A stretch of DNA of 64,000 nt from Afipia sp. Root123D2 (GTDB lineage: Bacteria > Pseudomonadota > Alphaproteobacteria > Rhizobiales > Xanthobacteraceae). This document shows, in pieces, positions 42,091 through 50,605 of this stretch (the first letter of the stretch is position 1; every line of letters begins with the position of its first letter). The DNA is taken from contig NZ_LMDP01000004.1 in NCBI RefSeq assembly GCF_001425835.1, forward strand, positions 1-64,000, given 5' to 3'. Under the pieces are notes generated by a model. That model was not told the origin of the DNA and made no database searches. It worked only from the letters and a program-made list of their open reading frames with translations. Both the position numbers and the translations under genes were made by a program.

Positions 42091-43200
42091 CTAGTCCTGC
42101 GGGCGGTTGCGGCTGCGCAGGCTGGCCCAGCCGCGCTGAATCATGTGACGTGTCGATCCGTCGACCAGAATCGCGATGCCGAGCCGCGCGCCAAGCACCA
42201 TGCCGCCGACCGCGAACGGCCATGACAGTGACAGCATCGATCCGGCGCTGAGGCCCTGGCCGATGGTGCAGCCGCCGGCAAGAATTCCGCCCGCGCCCAT
42301 CAGGGCGGCCCCCGTGAGATGCCGCCGCATTTCGTGATCGTCGTCGAATGCTTCCCAGCGCAGTTCGTCGGAGATCCATGCGGCAAGGCACGACCCTGCA
42401 ACGACCCCGAACACGCTGCCGACTCCGAAATCAGCGAAACTCGCAACGTTCAGAATGCCGGCAAAGATCGCCTTGCCGATGGTCGAGACGAAGGTCAGGC
42501 TTTGCGGGCGAACCGGCCCGGCGAACTCGTCCGCCAGCGTCGTCGTCACGATCCAGCCGCCGACGATGAGAACGCCGAGGATGATGCCGGCGGACAACAG
42601 GCGCGGCGTCCTCCGCAATCGCGGATCACCGAGTGCGAGCCAGCATAGAGTGGCCCCTGCGATCGCGGCCAGCGCAGCGCGCACGTCCAATCCCAGTGCG
42701 TGCGAGGACAGCGACGCCATGTCAGAGCCGACGTTCTCCGGCATCGCCACAGCGAAATTCTCCAGAACGCCGATCCGGAAATCGGCCAGCACACCGCGCA
42801 ATGTGGCGTAGGCCACCGCGCCGAGAACGAGCACGACAACCAGGCTTCGCAAATCGCCGGTGCCGAGCCGCACCAGCGTACCGAATCCGCAGGTGCCGAC
42901 CATCGCCATGCCGACGCCGAACATCAGGCTGCCGATCATGATCGAGATCAGCGGCAGGGCAGGTGGGGTGAAGGTGGTCAGCTGCGGATCGAGAAACCGG
43001 GCGAGGACCAGCGCCTGGGTGCCGAGGATGGCAATGCCGAGAGCGAGCCCGAAAATCCGCATGCGGCGGCTGTCACCGCCCATCAATGCATCCTCGATCG
43101 CGCCGAACGTGCACAGCCGTGCGCGGCGCACGGCAAAGCCCGCCATCGCGCCGATCGCGAAACCGCCGATGGCCGGCATCCAGGCAGACATATCCTGCAT
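42091..43200 (-). CDS. soxT: SoxT-type YeeE/YedE membrane transporter
   Basis: The 369-residue polytopic membrane protein is of the YeeE/YedE family. Conserved cysteine sites are RRARLCTFGAIEDAL near the N-terminus, MVGTCGFGTLVRLG in the first half and GGCTIGQGLSAG near the C-terminus. Its place directly downstream of soxR and soxS on the same strand matches the soxTRS arrangement of Paracoccus. A role in importing a sulfur compound for signalling or assimilation is inferred. A GGGAGGAG site precedes the start. Confidence 0.85.
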   Translation of the reverse strand: MQDMSAWMPAIGGFAIGAMAGFAVRRARLCTFGAIEDALMGGDSRRMRIFGLALGIAILGTQALVLARFLDPQLTTFTPPALPLISIMIGSLMFGVGMAMVGTCGFGTLVRLGTGDLRSLVVVLVLGAVAYATLRGVLADFRIGVLENFAVAMPENVGSDMASLSSHALGLDVRAALAAIAGATLCWLALGDPRLRRTPRLLSAGIILGVLIVGGWIVTTTLADEFAGPVRPQSLTFVSTIGKAIFAGILNVASFADFGVGSVFGVVAGSCLAAWISDELRWEAFDDDHEMRRHLTGAALMGAGGILAGGCTIGQGLSAGSMLSLSWPFAVGGMVLGARLGIAILVDGSTRHMIQRGWASLRSRNRPQD

Positions 43201-43269
43201 GGATCTCCTCCCGAATCCGGCGGAAGTCAGCCTCGCGGGCGCTTCCGTCCGCCTGCCGGTCTGGCAGGA

Positions 43270-43644
43270 TTATGGTTTCGCTGCCTCCACGCGCGCGCAG
43301 AAGATGTCGTAGACCACCGAGATCACCCGGCGCACGTCATCATTGGCGAGGCTGTAATAGATCGTCTTGCCGTCGCGGCGCGTATCGACCATGCCGTCGT
43401 AGCGCAGGCGCGCGAGCTGCTGCGACACCGCGGACTGGCGCAGCGACAGGATGTTTTCCAGCTCGGTCACGGAACGTTCGCGCTCGGCCAGCAGGCACAG
43501 CAGCAGGAGACGGTTTTCGTGTGACAGCGCCTTGAGGAAGTTGCTGGCCTTGCGCGCCTTGCGCATGAGCTGGTCGAGCTCGGGCGAGTATTCCGCGCCG
43601 TCGCGCAGTTCGTTTTCCAGATCGGATGAAAGAATCGATGTCAT
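43270..43644 (-). CDS. soxR: SoxR, ArsR-family persulfide-type repressor of sox genes
   Basis: The 124-residue winged-helix protein has the ArsR recognition helix SLRQSAVSQQLARLRYDGMV and wing DTRRDGKTIYYSL. Two cysteines, C50 (LLLLCLL) and C116 (YDIFCAR), are 66 residues apart. SqrR (C41/C107) and BigR (C42/C108) have the same spacing, and their cysteines form a tetrasulfide or disulfide on sulfide stress and release DNA. It lies between soxT and soxS on the minus strand. A dyad at 44084-44111 is its likely operator. Confidence 0.9.
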   Translation of the reverse strand: MTSILSSDLENELRDGAEYSPELDQLMRKARKASNFLKALSHENRLLLLCLLAERERSVTELENILSLRQSAVSQQLARLRYDGMVDTRRDGKTIYYSLANDDVRRVISVVYDIFCARVEAAKP

Positions 43645-43682
43645 GGCGGCCAGCGTTTCGTTTTCGGATCGATGGAAGATCG

Positions 43683-44081
43683 TCAGGTTCGATTGGGTTC
43701 GGAGTGGGGTGTTTCGATCTTGGCCGCCAGCGCGGCGAGCAGCCCCCAGAACGATTCATCGTTGGCATAGCCGGTGATGCGGCCGATCTCCCGACCGTTA
43801 TCCACCACGACGAAGGTCGGCGTGTAGCGAACCGGCGCGGCAAGGACGATGCCCTCGGCCTTTTGGCGGTCGACATCGATCCGGCGCAGCGGCAGCAGCT
43901 TGGCTTCTTCGGTCCTGCTGTAAATCGGGGCGATGGCCTTGTCCCAGCGCTGGCACCACACGCAGCCGGCGCGCTCGAACATCACAAGTTCGGAGGCGCG
44001 CGCGAGCGTCAGCCCAGACAGGCTGAGCGTCGCCACGGCGAGGGCGATCGCCAAGGATTTTTGCAGTGTCTTTGCGAACAT
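43683..44081 (-). CDS. soxS: SoxS, periplasmic thioredoxin-like protein
   Basis: The 132-residue product has an N-terminal signal peptide (FAKTLQKSLAIALAVATLSL, cleavage near ARA-S). A thioredoxin fold follows, with the redox motif C-V-W-C in ELVMFERAGCVWCQRW and a cis-Pro site in RYTPTFVVVDNG. SoxS reduces and reactivates SoxY in Paracoccus. ATG 44081 is used; an in-frame ATG at 44090 would extend it by three residues into the operator. It is the first gene of the soxS-soxR-soxT transcript, divergent from soxV. Confidence 0.88.
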   Translation of the reverse strand: MFAKTLQKSLAIALAVATLSLSGLTLARASELVMFERAGCVWCQRWDKAIAPIYSRTEEAKLLPLRRIDVDRQKAEGIVLAAPVRYTPTFVVVDNGREIGRITGYANDESFWGLLAALAAKIETPHSEPNRT

Positions 44082-44083
44082 GT

Positions 44084-44111
44084 GATACATATAGACGAAT
44101 TCGCATGTATC
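44084..44111. promoter_or_regulatory. Perfect inverted repeat between soxS and soxV, candidate SoxR operator
   Basis: GATACAT (44084-44090) and ATGTATC (44105-44111) are perfect arms around ATAGACGAATTCGC, which itself contains CGAATTCG. The dyad fills the 49-bp gap between the divergent soxS and soxV starts. Binding there would cover both promoters. The SoxR assignment is by context. Confidence 0.7.
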
Positions 44112-44130
44112 TACCAGTACCGGAAAAGCC

Positions 44131-44874
44131 GTGGTTTCTTCTATTTCGCTAATGGGTGCGCTGGGTGCGGGGTTCTTGTCGTTCCTCTCGCCCTGCGTTT
44201 TGCCGCTGGTTCCGCCGTATCTATGCTTTCTCGCCGGCGTGAGCCTCGATGACCTGACCCGGAGCGATGCACAGCAAAGCAGATTCCCCCAGCGGCGCGT
44301 GGTCGCGATGTCGGTGGCGTTCGTGCTCGGCTTTGCCACGGTGTTCGTCGCGCTTGGGGCGTCGGCCTCGGCGATCGGCAAGACGGTGACGGAGCACTTC
44401 GAAACGCTCGGCATCATCGCGGGCGTGATCATTCTCATTCTCGGCCTGCATTTCCTCGGCGTGTTCAGGATCGGCCTGCTGTTTCGCGAAGCCCGTTTTC
44501 AGACCGCGCGCAAGCCGGCTGGTTTTCTCGGCGCCTATCTGGTCGGCCTCGCATTCGCTTTTGGCTGGACGCCGTGCGTCGGGCCGGTACTGGCGGCGAT
44601 TCTCCTGGTTGCCGGCGTCGAAGGATCGGCGGCGCAGGGCGCGCTGCTGCTCGGCGCTTATGCGCTGGGAATCGGAATTCCGTTCGTGCTGGCGTCGCTG
44701 TTCTCCGGCCCCTTCATCCGGCTGATGGCGCGCTGGCGCAGCCACATGGGTACTGTCGAGAAGGTGATCGGCGGCAGCCTTGTCCTGACCGGGGTTCTGT
44801 TTTTGACTGGCGGCATGCCGCGGATCGCCGGCTGGCTGCTGGAGACATTTCCCGCGTTTGGAACGATCGGCTGA
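44131..44874 (+). CDS. soxV: SoxV, CcdA-type thiol-disulfide transmembrane protein
   Basis: The 247-residue membrane protein has six or so helices and both CcdA cysteine motifs: FLSPCVLPLVPPYLC near the N-terminus and GWTPCVGPVLAAIL in the middle. CcdA/SoxV moves electrons from cytoplasmic thioredoxin to periplasmic SoxW and SoxS. It begins with GTG 44131, preceded by a weak GGAAA; ATG 44152 is an alternative start. SoxW follows 22 bp downstream. Confidence 0.9.
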   Translation: MVSSISLMGALGAGFLSFLSPCVLPLVPPYLCFLAGVSLDDLTRSDAQQSRFPQRRVVAMSVAFVLGFATVFVALGASASAIGKTVTEHFETLGIIAGVIILILGLHFLGVFRIGLLFREARFQTARKPAGFLGAYLVGLAFAFGWTPCVGPVLAAILLVAGVEGSAAQGALLLGAYALGIGIPFVLASLFSGPFIRLMARWRSHMGTVEKVIGGSLVLTGVLFLTGGMPRIAGWLLETFPAFGTIG

Positions 44875-44896
44875 CGCGCAGGCAGGGAGACTTTTC

Positions 44897-45484
44897 GTGA
44901 CGACGCAAAATCATCTTCTAACCAGGCGTCATGCTGTTGCGCTGCTTGGCCTCGGTGCGCTGGGTCTGCGGACTGCTCCGGCGATCGCCAAGGCGCGGCT
45001 CGGCGACGACGGGCTCTATCAGGAAGACTGGTATCTCGAGAGCTTTCTCGACGTGTCCGAGGATCTCGCGGGCGCGACCGCCAAGGGCAAGCGCTTCGCG
45101 ATCCTGTGGGGGCTGAAGGGCTGCCCGTACTGCAAGAAGATGCACGAGGTCCACATGATGGACCCGAAGATCGAGAGCTACATCCGCGATAATTTCGAGA
45201 TTTTGCATCTCAATCATATCGGCTCGCGCGAGGTCACTGATTTCGATGGCCGCAAGCTGACCGAGAAGGCGTTCGGCGAGGCTTATGGCATCCGCTATAC
45301 GCCGACCGTTCAGTTCTTTCCGGCTTCGACCGATGGACTCGCGGGAAAGAAAGGGCAGGCACGGGAGGTTGCGCGGATGCCCGGCCTGCTGGAGCCGCCG
45401 GAATTTCTCGCGATGTTCCGCTACGTGCGCGAGGAAGGCTACAAGTCCGCGCCGTTTCCGGAGTGGCTGAAGAAGCAGGCGTGA
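44897..45484 (+). CDS. soxW: SoxW, periplasmic thioredoxin
   Basis: The 195-residue protein has a twin-arginine-like signal (LLTRRHAVALLGLGALGL, cleavage near AIAKA) and a thioredoxin-type domain. The redox site is C-P-Y-C in WGLKGCPYCKKMHEVHM, and IRYTPTVQFFP holds the cis-Pro. SoxW is the partner of SoxV in keeping Sox proteins reduced. GTG 44897 was chosen because GGGAG lies 7 nt upstream and it places the signal at the N-terminus. Repeats follow the stop. Confidence 0.88.
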   Translation: MTTQNHLLTRRHAVALLGLGALGLRTAPAIAKARLGDDGLYQEDWYLESFLDVSEDLAGATAKGKRFAILWGLKGCPYCKKMHEVHMMDPKIESYIRDNFEILHLNHIGSREVTDFDGRKLTEKAFGEAYGIRYTPTVQFFPASTDGLAGKKGQAREVARMPGLLEPPEFLAMFRYVREEGYKSAPFPEWLKKQA

Positions 45485-45527
45485 GAGATTTCACGAACGA
45501 GTAATAGCTCGCCCGAGTTTGCAATTC

Positions 45528-45616
45528 GTCATGGCCGGGCTTGACCCGGCCATCCATGCCTTTCGTCATATATTCCAAGGGAAGACGTAGATCACCGGGA
45601 CAAGCCCGGTGATGAC
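45528..45616. repeat. Pair of REP-like palindromes in opposite orientation
   Basis: First stem: ATGGCCGGG-CTTGA-CCCGGCCAT (45531-45553), nearly identical to the paaB-paaC element. Second stem: ATCACCGGG-ACAAG-CCCGGTGAT (45591-45613), the inverse form. Flanking CGTCAT and ATGACG make the whole unit symmetrical, like a BIME. It lies between the convergent soxW and glcG-like genes. Confidence 0.8.
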
Positions 45617-45649
45617 GGATTGATGTCATTGCGACATCGTGGCTGTTAT

Positions 45650-46150
45650 TCAGAAATCCAGCTTGTCCTGGATCGCGGCGATGCCCGCCTTGGCGCAGGC
45701 ATCGTCGGATTCGCCGCCCGGCGCACCGGACACGCCGATGGCGCCGACAGTCGAACCGCCGGCTTCAATCCTCATCCCGCCGCCCAGCACCACAACGTTT
45801 GGCAACTGGCGCAAGCCGGCTTGCGGCATGCCGGGCTTGGTCAGCGCATCAAGCTCGGTTGTGTTGGTGCGGAATGTCGCCGCGGTCCAAGCCTTGCCGG
45901 TTGCTGTCGGCGGCGTGTGCGGGCCGGCGAAACGATCGCGCAGTAGCACTTGCGGCGTGCCAAAGCGGTCGACAACCGCAACAGCTACCTGAAAACCCTG
46001 CTTCTGACATTCGGCGAGCGCAGCGCGCGCGGCATCGAGGGCAACCTCGAGGCCGAGCGATTTGTAGGTGACCGTCGCGTCCTGCGCCCGCACCGGGAGA
46101 GAGGTAAGGAGGCAGATCGCCGAAACCGCCAGCAAATGATGCATCCTCAT
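45650..46150 (-). CDS. Exported GlcG/HbpS-family heme-binding protein
   Basis: The 166-residue protein has a Sec signal peptide (LLAVSAICLLTSLPVRA, cleavage near residue 23). The GlcG fold shows VAVAVVDRFGTPQVLLRDRF, GKAWTAATFRTNT, VVLGGGMRIEAGG and IGVSGAPGGESDDACAKAGI. Family members bind heme or cobalamin-like ligands, and some act in redox sensing. It is third in a minus-strand set after soxA and soxX. Heme handling for SoxXA or thiosulfate-linked sensing are possibilities, not shown. Confidence 0.85.
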   Translation of the reverse strand: MRMHHLLAVSAICLLTSLPVRAQDATVTYKSLGLEVALDAARAALAECQKQGFQVAVAVVDRFGTPQVLLRDRFAGPHTPPTATGKAWTAATFRTNTTELDALTKPGMPQAGLRQLPNVVVLGGGMRIEAGGSTVGAIGVSGAPGGESDDACAKAGIAAIQDKLDF

Positions 46151-46175
46151 GTGGTCCTCCGTCCTAGAGTGTTCA

Positions 46176-46263
46176 CCGTTTCACGGAAACGGAGAACGAC
46201 TCTAGATTTCTATTTTGACGCGTTTTCTTCACGCGAACCGGAATCCACTTCGCTTGAAAACGC
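46176..46263. repeat. Palindromic repeat element between soxX and the glcG-like gene
   Basis: It contains CCGTTT-CACGG-AAACGG (46176-46192) and a larger dyad with GCGTTTTC (46220-46227) and GAAAACGC (46256-46263) around TTCACGCGAACCGGAATCCA. I associate this sequence type with dispersed elements in Bradyrhizobiaceae. It would fold in the soxAX-glcG transcript. Confidence 0.65.
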
Positions 46264-46277
46264 TATAACGCATTCGC

Positions 46278-46910
46278 TTACTTGTTGACCGGCGATTCCG
46301 GATCGAACAGCAGCGCGACGATGTCCTTGATCTGCTGCTCGGTCAGCACGTGATTGGCGCCGAACCGCGGCATCTGCGAACACGCGAACAGAGCCTGCGC
46401 GTCATAGACCTTGGTGTAGGCGCGCTTGATCTCTTCCGGCTCGTATTTGCGGTCCTTGCCATAGTGCAGCAGGCTCGGGCCGATCGTGCCGTAGCTCAGT
46501 TCCTTGGCATCGAGCTGATGGCAGGCGTAGCAATTGGCGCCGCTCACCGTGCCCGGCTTGTCGGAGAACTGGCCGCCCCGGCCGTTCTTGGCGACCTTCA
46601 TACCTTCTTTCCAGTCGCCCATCATCTTGCCGTCGGCCGGATACGCCACCTTCGCCAGTTCGCGCGCCATGATCTTCTCCGCCTCGGCGGTCGGAACATT
46701 GTTGCGATACTGGTTGCAGGTCTTGAGCGTTTCATCCGGCTGGATGCGGTCCTGCCATTCCTGCGGCGCCTTGCCGAAGGTCGACTTGATGTAGGCTTCC
46801 ACCACGGCCGGATCGGGATGCTTGATCGCGGTCTGGGCCGACGCGGTGAAGGGCAGGGCGGTGATGCCGGCAGCGAGAATCAGCGCGGCGAGTTTCAACG
46901 TCGTTTTCAT
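46278..46910 (-). CDS. soxX: SoxX, monoheme c-type cytochrome of the SoxXA complex
   Basis: The 210-residue protein has a signal peptide ending TASA-Q26, a long N-terminal region, and one heme site C127-Y-A-C-H131. The SoxX markers LSYGTIGPSLLHYG and the axial Met region SQMPRFGANHVLTEQQI follow. SoxXA oxidatively joins thiosulfate to the SoxY cysteine. The gene lies 12 bp downstream of soxA in the same transcript. Confidence 0.93.
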   Translation of the reverse strand: MKTTLKLAALILAAGITALPFTASAQTAIKHPDPAVVEAYIKSTFGKAPQEWQDRIQPDETLKTCNQYRNNVPTAEAEKIMARELAKVAYPADGKMMGDWKEGMKVAKNGRGGQFSDKPGTVSGANCYACHQLDAKELSYGTIGPSLLHYGKDRKYEPEEIKRAYTKVYDAQALFACSQMPRFGANHVLTEQQIKDIVALLFDPESPVNK

Positions 46911-46922
46911 ATCGCGCTCTCC

Positions 46923-47741
46923 TCAGCGTTTAATCGACGGGACCTGGACTTCACCGCCGACTGCCTGTGTCTGCAGGAAGACGTTGAGCGCGGTGAGGGC
47001 GTCCGACGCGTATTCAGGTTTTGGCCAGCGCTGCTGCCGATAGCAGTCGTAAAGACGATGCTGCATGGTCCGCACCGTGCTCTGCGACACGCGATAGGCG
47101 GGCCAGGCGCCCATGGTCTGTTGGGCCTGCTTGCCGGGCTTTGCGAGGTCCGGAAGGTTCTGCAGGCGAATGCGCTTGCCTTCGTCGGCATGGCAGGTCG
47201 CGCAGGAGAAATCGTTCACCCCGCCGCGGCGGAAGAACAGTTCCTCGCCGACCGCAGCCATTTCCTTTTCCTTCGGATGGCTCTGCGGAACGTTGATCTT
47301 CATGCCGCTCGATTTGTTCGCGACATAGGCGACGATGTCCTCGATCTCGGAGGGGTTTCCGGTGGAGGCGAACGGGCGGGCGACGATGTTCTTGGTGTCG
47401 AATCCTTGGCCGTTTTGCATGCACCACAGGAGGCGTTGTTCGAGATCCATCACCTTGTCGGTGTCGGCGAAGTAGCGTGGCAGTTGGGCGTAAGCACCTT
47501 CGAGCTTGCCGGCGCCGAGGCCGAGGTCGCAGCCTTCAAGCGAGACGTTCTTGGTGCCGCGCTTCTCATGCCAGAGCGCCTCGCCGCGATCGACCGCCAG
47601 GAAACCGGGGTTCGACATCGGGTCGGAGATCATCTCCCGATAGCGTTCGATTTCCTTCTCGGTGTCTTGCGCGTGCACTGCAGCGAAAGATGCGCAAAGG
47701 ATCGCCGCCGCGATCGCCGAATGGATAATTGTGCGTCTCAT
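46923..47741 (-). CDS. soxA: SoxA, monoheme diheme-type-derived subunit of SoxXA
   Basis: The 272-residue product has a signal peptide ([14 protein letters not shown], cleavage near residue 24). Only one heme motif is present: C180-A-T-C-H184. C71 and C107 sit where diheme SoxA has its extra heme and probably form a disulfide. C233 in [17 protein letters not shown] is the active-site cysteine that becomes a persulfide heme ligand. ATG 47741 follows GGAGGAG; a longer in-frame reading to 47849 covers the divergent promoter region. It is the first gene of soxA-soxX-glcG. Confidence 0.93.
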   Translation of the reverse strand: MRRTIIHSAIAAAILCASFAAVHAQDTEKEIERYREMISDPMSNPGFLAVDRGEALWHEKRGTKNVSLEGCDLGLGAGKLEGAYAQLPRYFADTDKVMDLEQRLLWCMQNGQGFDTKNIVARPFASTGNPSEIEDIVAYVANKSSGMKINVPQSHPKEKEMAAVGEELFFRRGGVNDFSCATCHADEGKRIRLQNLPDLAKPGKQAQQTMGAWPAYRVSQSTVRTMQHRLYDCYRQQRWPKPEYASDALTALNVFLQTQAVGGEVQVPSIKR

Positions 47742-47924
47742 GTGTCTCCTCCATATCCGGAAGGCCATCTTTTGCGGCCTTTGCGGCTTTGGGTCAGCTC
47801 CGACATCTTTACATTCAAGAAAAACAATATAATGATGTGAGCAGATCATGATAGATCAGACTTGGCATCGTCAAGCGATACTATCGTCAAGGGATGCGAA
47901 AGAACGCCCCTCAGGAGGACTACG
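47742..47924. promoter_or_regulatory. Divergent promoter region between soxA and soxY
   Basis: A perfect TATAAT (47828-47833) lies on the plus strand in an AT-rich patch around 47810-47840 and could serve the soxYZBCD transcript. No good TTGACA lies 17 bp upstream, so activator or alternative sigma use is possible. A loose ACATC...GATGT dyad surrounds it. The exact arms of the soxS-soxV dyad are not repeated here. Confidence 0.5.
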
Positions 47925-48389
47925 ATGATTCTGAAGTCGGTTGAAACAACCCGCCGCGAAACACTGACGCTCGCGGCCATTGCCGGGCTCGCGGCGTTTC
48001 TTGCACCGCGCATTTCCGTGGCGGACGAGAAGGTCGTCGCCGCTGAAATCCAGAAGCTCTACGGCGACAAGAAAATGGAAAGCGGCAAGGTCAAGCTCGA
48101 GGTGCCGGAGATCGCCGAGAATGGTCTGGTCGTGCCGGTTAACGTTGAGGTTGAGAGCCCGATGACCGACAAGGACTACGTCAAGGCGGTTCACGTGTTC
48201 GCCGACGGTAATCCGCTTCCCGGCGTCGTCAGCTACAAGTTCACGCCGGCATGCGGCAAGGCGGCGGCATCGACCCGGATGCGCCTCGCGCAGACCCAGA
48301 ACATTATCTGCATCGCGGAAATGTCGGACGGCAAGCTCTACACCGCCAAGGCGAACGTGAAAGTGACCATCGGCGGCTGCGGCGGCTAA
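47925..48389 (+). CDS. soxY: SoxY, sulfur-carrier subunit of SoxYZ
   Basis: The 154-residue protein has a twin-arginine signal (ETTRRETLTLAAIAGLAAFL). It ends with the diagnostic swinging arm G-G-C-G-G, with Cys152 as the covalent sulfur carrier. SoxYZ shuttles between SoxXA, SoxB and SoxCD in the periplasm. ATG 47925 follows CAGGAGG. soxZ lies 49 bp downstream. Confidence 0.96.
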   Translation: MILKSVETTRRETLTLAAIAGLAAFLAPRISVADEKVVAAEIQKLYGDKKMESGKVKLEVPEIAENGLVVPVNVEVESPMTDKDYVKAVHVFADGNPLPGVVSYKFTPACGKAAASTRMRLAQTQNIICIAEMSDGKLYTAKANVKVTIGGCGG

Positions 48390-48438
48390 TAGCCGCGCAT
48401 CACCCCGATCGAAACAATTCAAGGCGAGGAATTCTCAC

Positions 48439-48768
48439 ATGGCGACCAAATCGACACCGCGCGTTCGCGTTCCGGCATCCGCCAAGCCCGGCGAAATCAT
48501 CGAGATCAAGACTCTCATCTCGCACGAGATGGAATCCGGCCAGCGCAAGGATTCGGCCGGCAAGCCGATCCCGCGCAGGATCATCAACAAGTTTACCGCT
48601 GCTTTCAACGGCAAGGTGGTGTTCGAGGCCGACTGGAATCCCGCCATCTCGGCAAATCCGTATCAGTCGTTCTTCTACAAGGCCGCCGAGCCCGGCGAGT
48701 TCACCTTCACCTGGAAGGACGACGATGGCTCGGAATACACGGCCAAGAACAAGCTGAACGTTGCCTGA
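48439..48768 (+). CDS. soxZ: SoxZ, partner subunit of SoxYZ
   Basis: The 109-residue immunoglobulin-like protein contains PRVRVPASAKPGEIIEIKTL, SHEMESGQRKDSAGKPIPRR and FTFTWKDDDGSEYTAKN, typical SoxZ segments. It has no signal peptide, as expected, because it is exported with SoxY by the Tat system. It follows soxY in the same transcript. Confidence 0.96.
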   Translation: MATKSTPRVRVPASAKPGEIIEIKTLISHEMESGQRKDSAGKPIPRRIINKFTAAFNGKVVFEADWNPAISANPYQSFFYKAAEPGEFTFTWKDDDGSEYTAKNKLNVA

Positions 48769-48832
48769 TCTGACGGCACGCCAGAGTTTCTGAACATATT
48801 CCCTTCTTCGCGAAGGGATCGAGGATGGATCG

Positions 48833-50530
48833 ATGATATCGAGGCGGGATTTCCTGCAGGCGACTGCGGCTGCGTCGGCGCTGCTCACCGGAAGCGGATA
48901 CGGATCGCTCGGCCGAGCTGCCGCTCAACAGCGGCTGACGCAGACGGACATTCTGAAGTTCGATCCGCTCGGCACCGTCACCATTCTCTACATTGCGGAT
49001 ACCCACGCGCAGCTGATGCCGCTGTATTTCCGCGAGCCGTCGGTCAATCTCGGCGTCGGTGAGGATCGCGGCCTGCCGCCGCACATCACCGACGAGGCGT
49101 TCCGGAAGTATTTCCACATCGCTGCCGGTTCGGCTGACGCCTACGCGCTGACCGCCGACGACTTCGTGTCGCTTGCCCGCAACTACGGCAAGATGGGCGG
49201 CATGGATCGCATAGCGACGCTCGTCAACGCGGTGCGCGCCGAGCGCGGCGACGACAAGGTGCTGTTGCTCGACGGCGGCGACACCTGGCAGGGCAGCTGG
49301 ACTTCGCTGCAGACCAAGGCGCAGGACATGGTCGATGTCATGTCGGCGCTCAAGACCGACGCGATGGTCGGCCATTGGGAATTCACCTACGGCGCCGATC
49401 GCGTCAAGGAAATCGCCGACTCGGCGTCGTTTGCTTTCCTTGCGCAGAATATCCGCGATAACGAATGGCAGGAGCCGGTGTTCGAGGGCCGCAAGGTGTT
49501 CGAGCGCGGCGGCGCCAAGGTCGCCGTCATCGGTCAGGCCTTGCCTCGCACGGCGGTCGCCAATCCGCGCTGGATGTTCCCGAAATGGGAATTCGGCATC
49601 CGCGAGGAGGACATGCAGAAGCAGGTCGACGACGCGCGCGCTGAGGGGGCCGACATCGTTGTGCTGCTGTCTCATGACGGTTTCGACGTCGATCGCAAGC
49701 TCGCAAGCCGCGTCAAAGGCATCGACGTCATTCTCACGGCGCACACCCATGATGCGATGCCGGGCCTGATCAAGGTCGACGACACCGTGCTGGTGGCCAC
49801 CGGCTCGCACGGCAAGTTCCTGTCGCGCCTCGATCTCGAGGTGAAGAACAAGAAGGTTACCGGCGTACGCTTCAAGCTGATGCCGGTGTTCACCGATGCG
49901 ATCAAGCCGGATTCAGCAATGACCGCGCTGGTCGAGAAGGTGAGAGCGCCTTACGCCAAGGACCTCGCCCGTGTCGTCGGTAAGACCGATTCGTTGCTCT
50001 ACCGTCGCGGCAATTTCAACGGCACCTTCGACGATCTGATCTGTAACGCGATCATGTCGGAGCGCGATGTCGAGATATCGCTGTCGCCGGGCTTCCGTTG
50101 GGGCGGCAGCCTGCTTCCGGGGCAGGCGATCACCTGGGAAGACATCACCAACGCCACCGCGATCACCTATCCGAACTGCTATCGCAACGAGATGACCGGC
50201 AAGCAGCTCAAGGCTGTACTGGAAGACGTTGCCGACAACATCTTCCACCCCGACCCTTATTTCCAGGGCGGAGGCGACATGGTGCGGATCGGCGGCATGG
50301 GTTACGCGATCGACGTGTCCAAGCCGATGGGCTCGCGCATTTCCGACCTTACGCATCTGAAGTCCGGCAAGCCGATCGATGCCGACAAGACCTACACTGT
50401 TGCCGGCTGGGCCAGCGTCAACGAGGGCACGCGGGGTCCGCCGATCTGGGACCTGCTGTCGGCGCATATTTCCAAGGCTGGCGAAGTGAAGGTCGAACCG
50501 AACACCGCAGTGAAAGTGACGGGAGCCTGA
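48833..50530 (+). CDS. soxB: SoxB, manganese-dependent sulfate thiohydrolase
   Basis: SoxB releases sulfate from SoxY-Cys-S-thiosulfonate. The 565-residue protein has a Tat signal (MISRRDFLQATAAASALLTG). Metallophosphoesterase motifs follow: YIADTHAQLMP, LLDGGDTWQGS, VGHWEFTYG, LSHDGFDVD and TAHTHDAMPG, and then the 5'-nucleotidase C-terminal domain. The length is typical. It lies 64 bp downstream of soxZ. Confidence 0.96.
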   Translation: MISRRDFLQATAAASALLTGSGYGSLGRAAAQQRLTQTDILKFDPLGTVTILYIADTHAQLMPLYFREPSVNLGVGEDRGLPPHITDEAFRKYFHIAAGSADAYALTADDFVSLARNYGKMGGMDRIATLVNAVRAERGDDKVLLLDGGDTWQGSWTSLQTKAQDMVDVMSALKTDAMVGHWEFTYGADRVKEIADSASFAFLAQNIRDNEWQEPVFEGRKVFERGGAKVAVIGQALPRTAVANPRWMFPKWEFGIREEDMQKQVDDARAEGADIVVLLSHDGFDVDRKLASRVKGIDVILTAHTHDAMPGLIKVDDTVLVATGSHGKFLSRLDLEVKNKKVTGVRFKLMPVFTDAIKPDSAMTALVEKVRAPYAKDLARVVGKTDSLLYRRGNFNGTFDDLICNAIMSERDVEISLSPGFRWGGSLLPGQAITWEDITNATAITYPNCYRNEMTGKQLKAVLEDVADNIFHPDPYFQGGGDMVRIGGMGYAIDVSKPMGSRISDLTHLKSGKPIDADKTYTVAGWASVNEGTRGPPIWDLLSAHISKAGEVKVEPNTAVKVTGA

Positions 50531-50605
50531 CGGCCGGATTGTGCCAGTCGTGTTGCGCCTAACACATTCACATATTGGGATAGATATAGAGAGAAAGGAT
50601 GCCGC

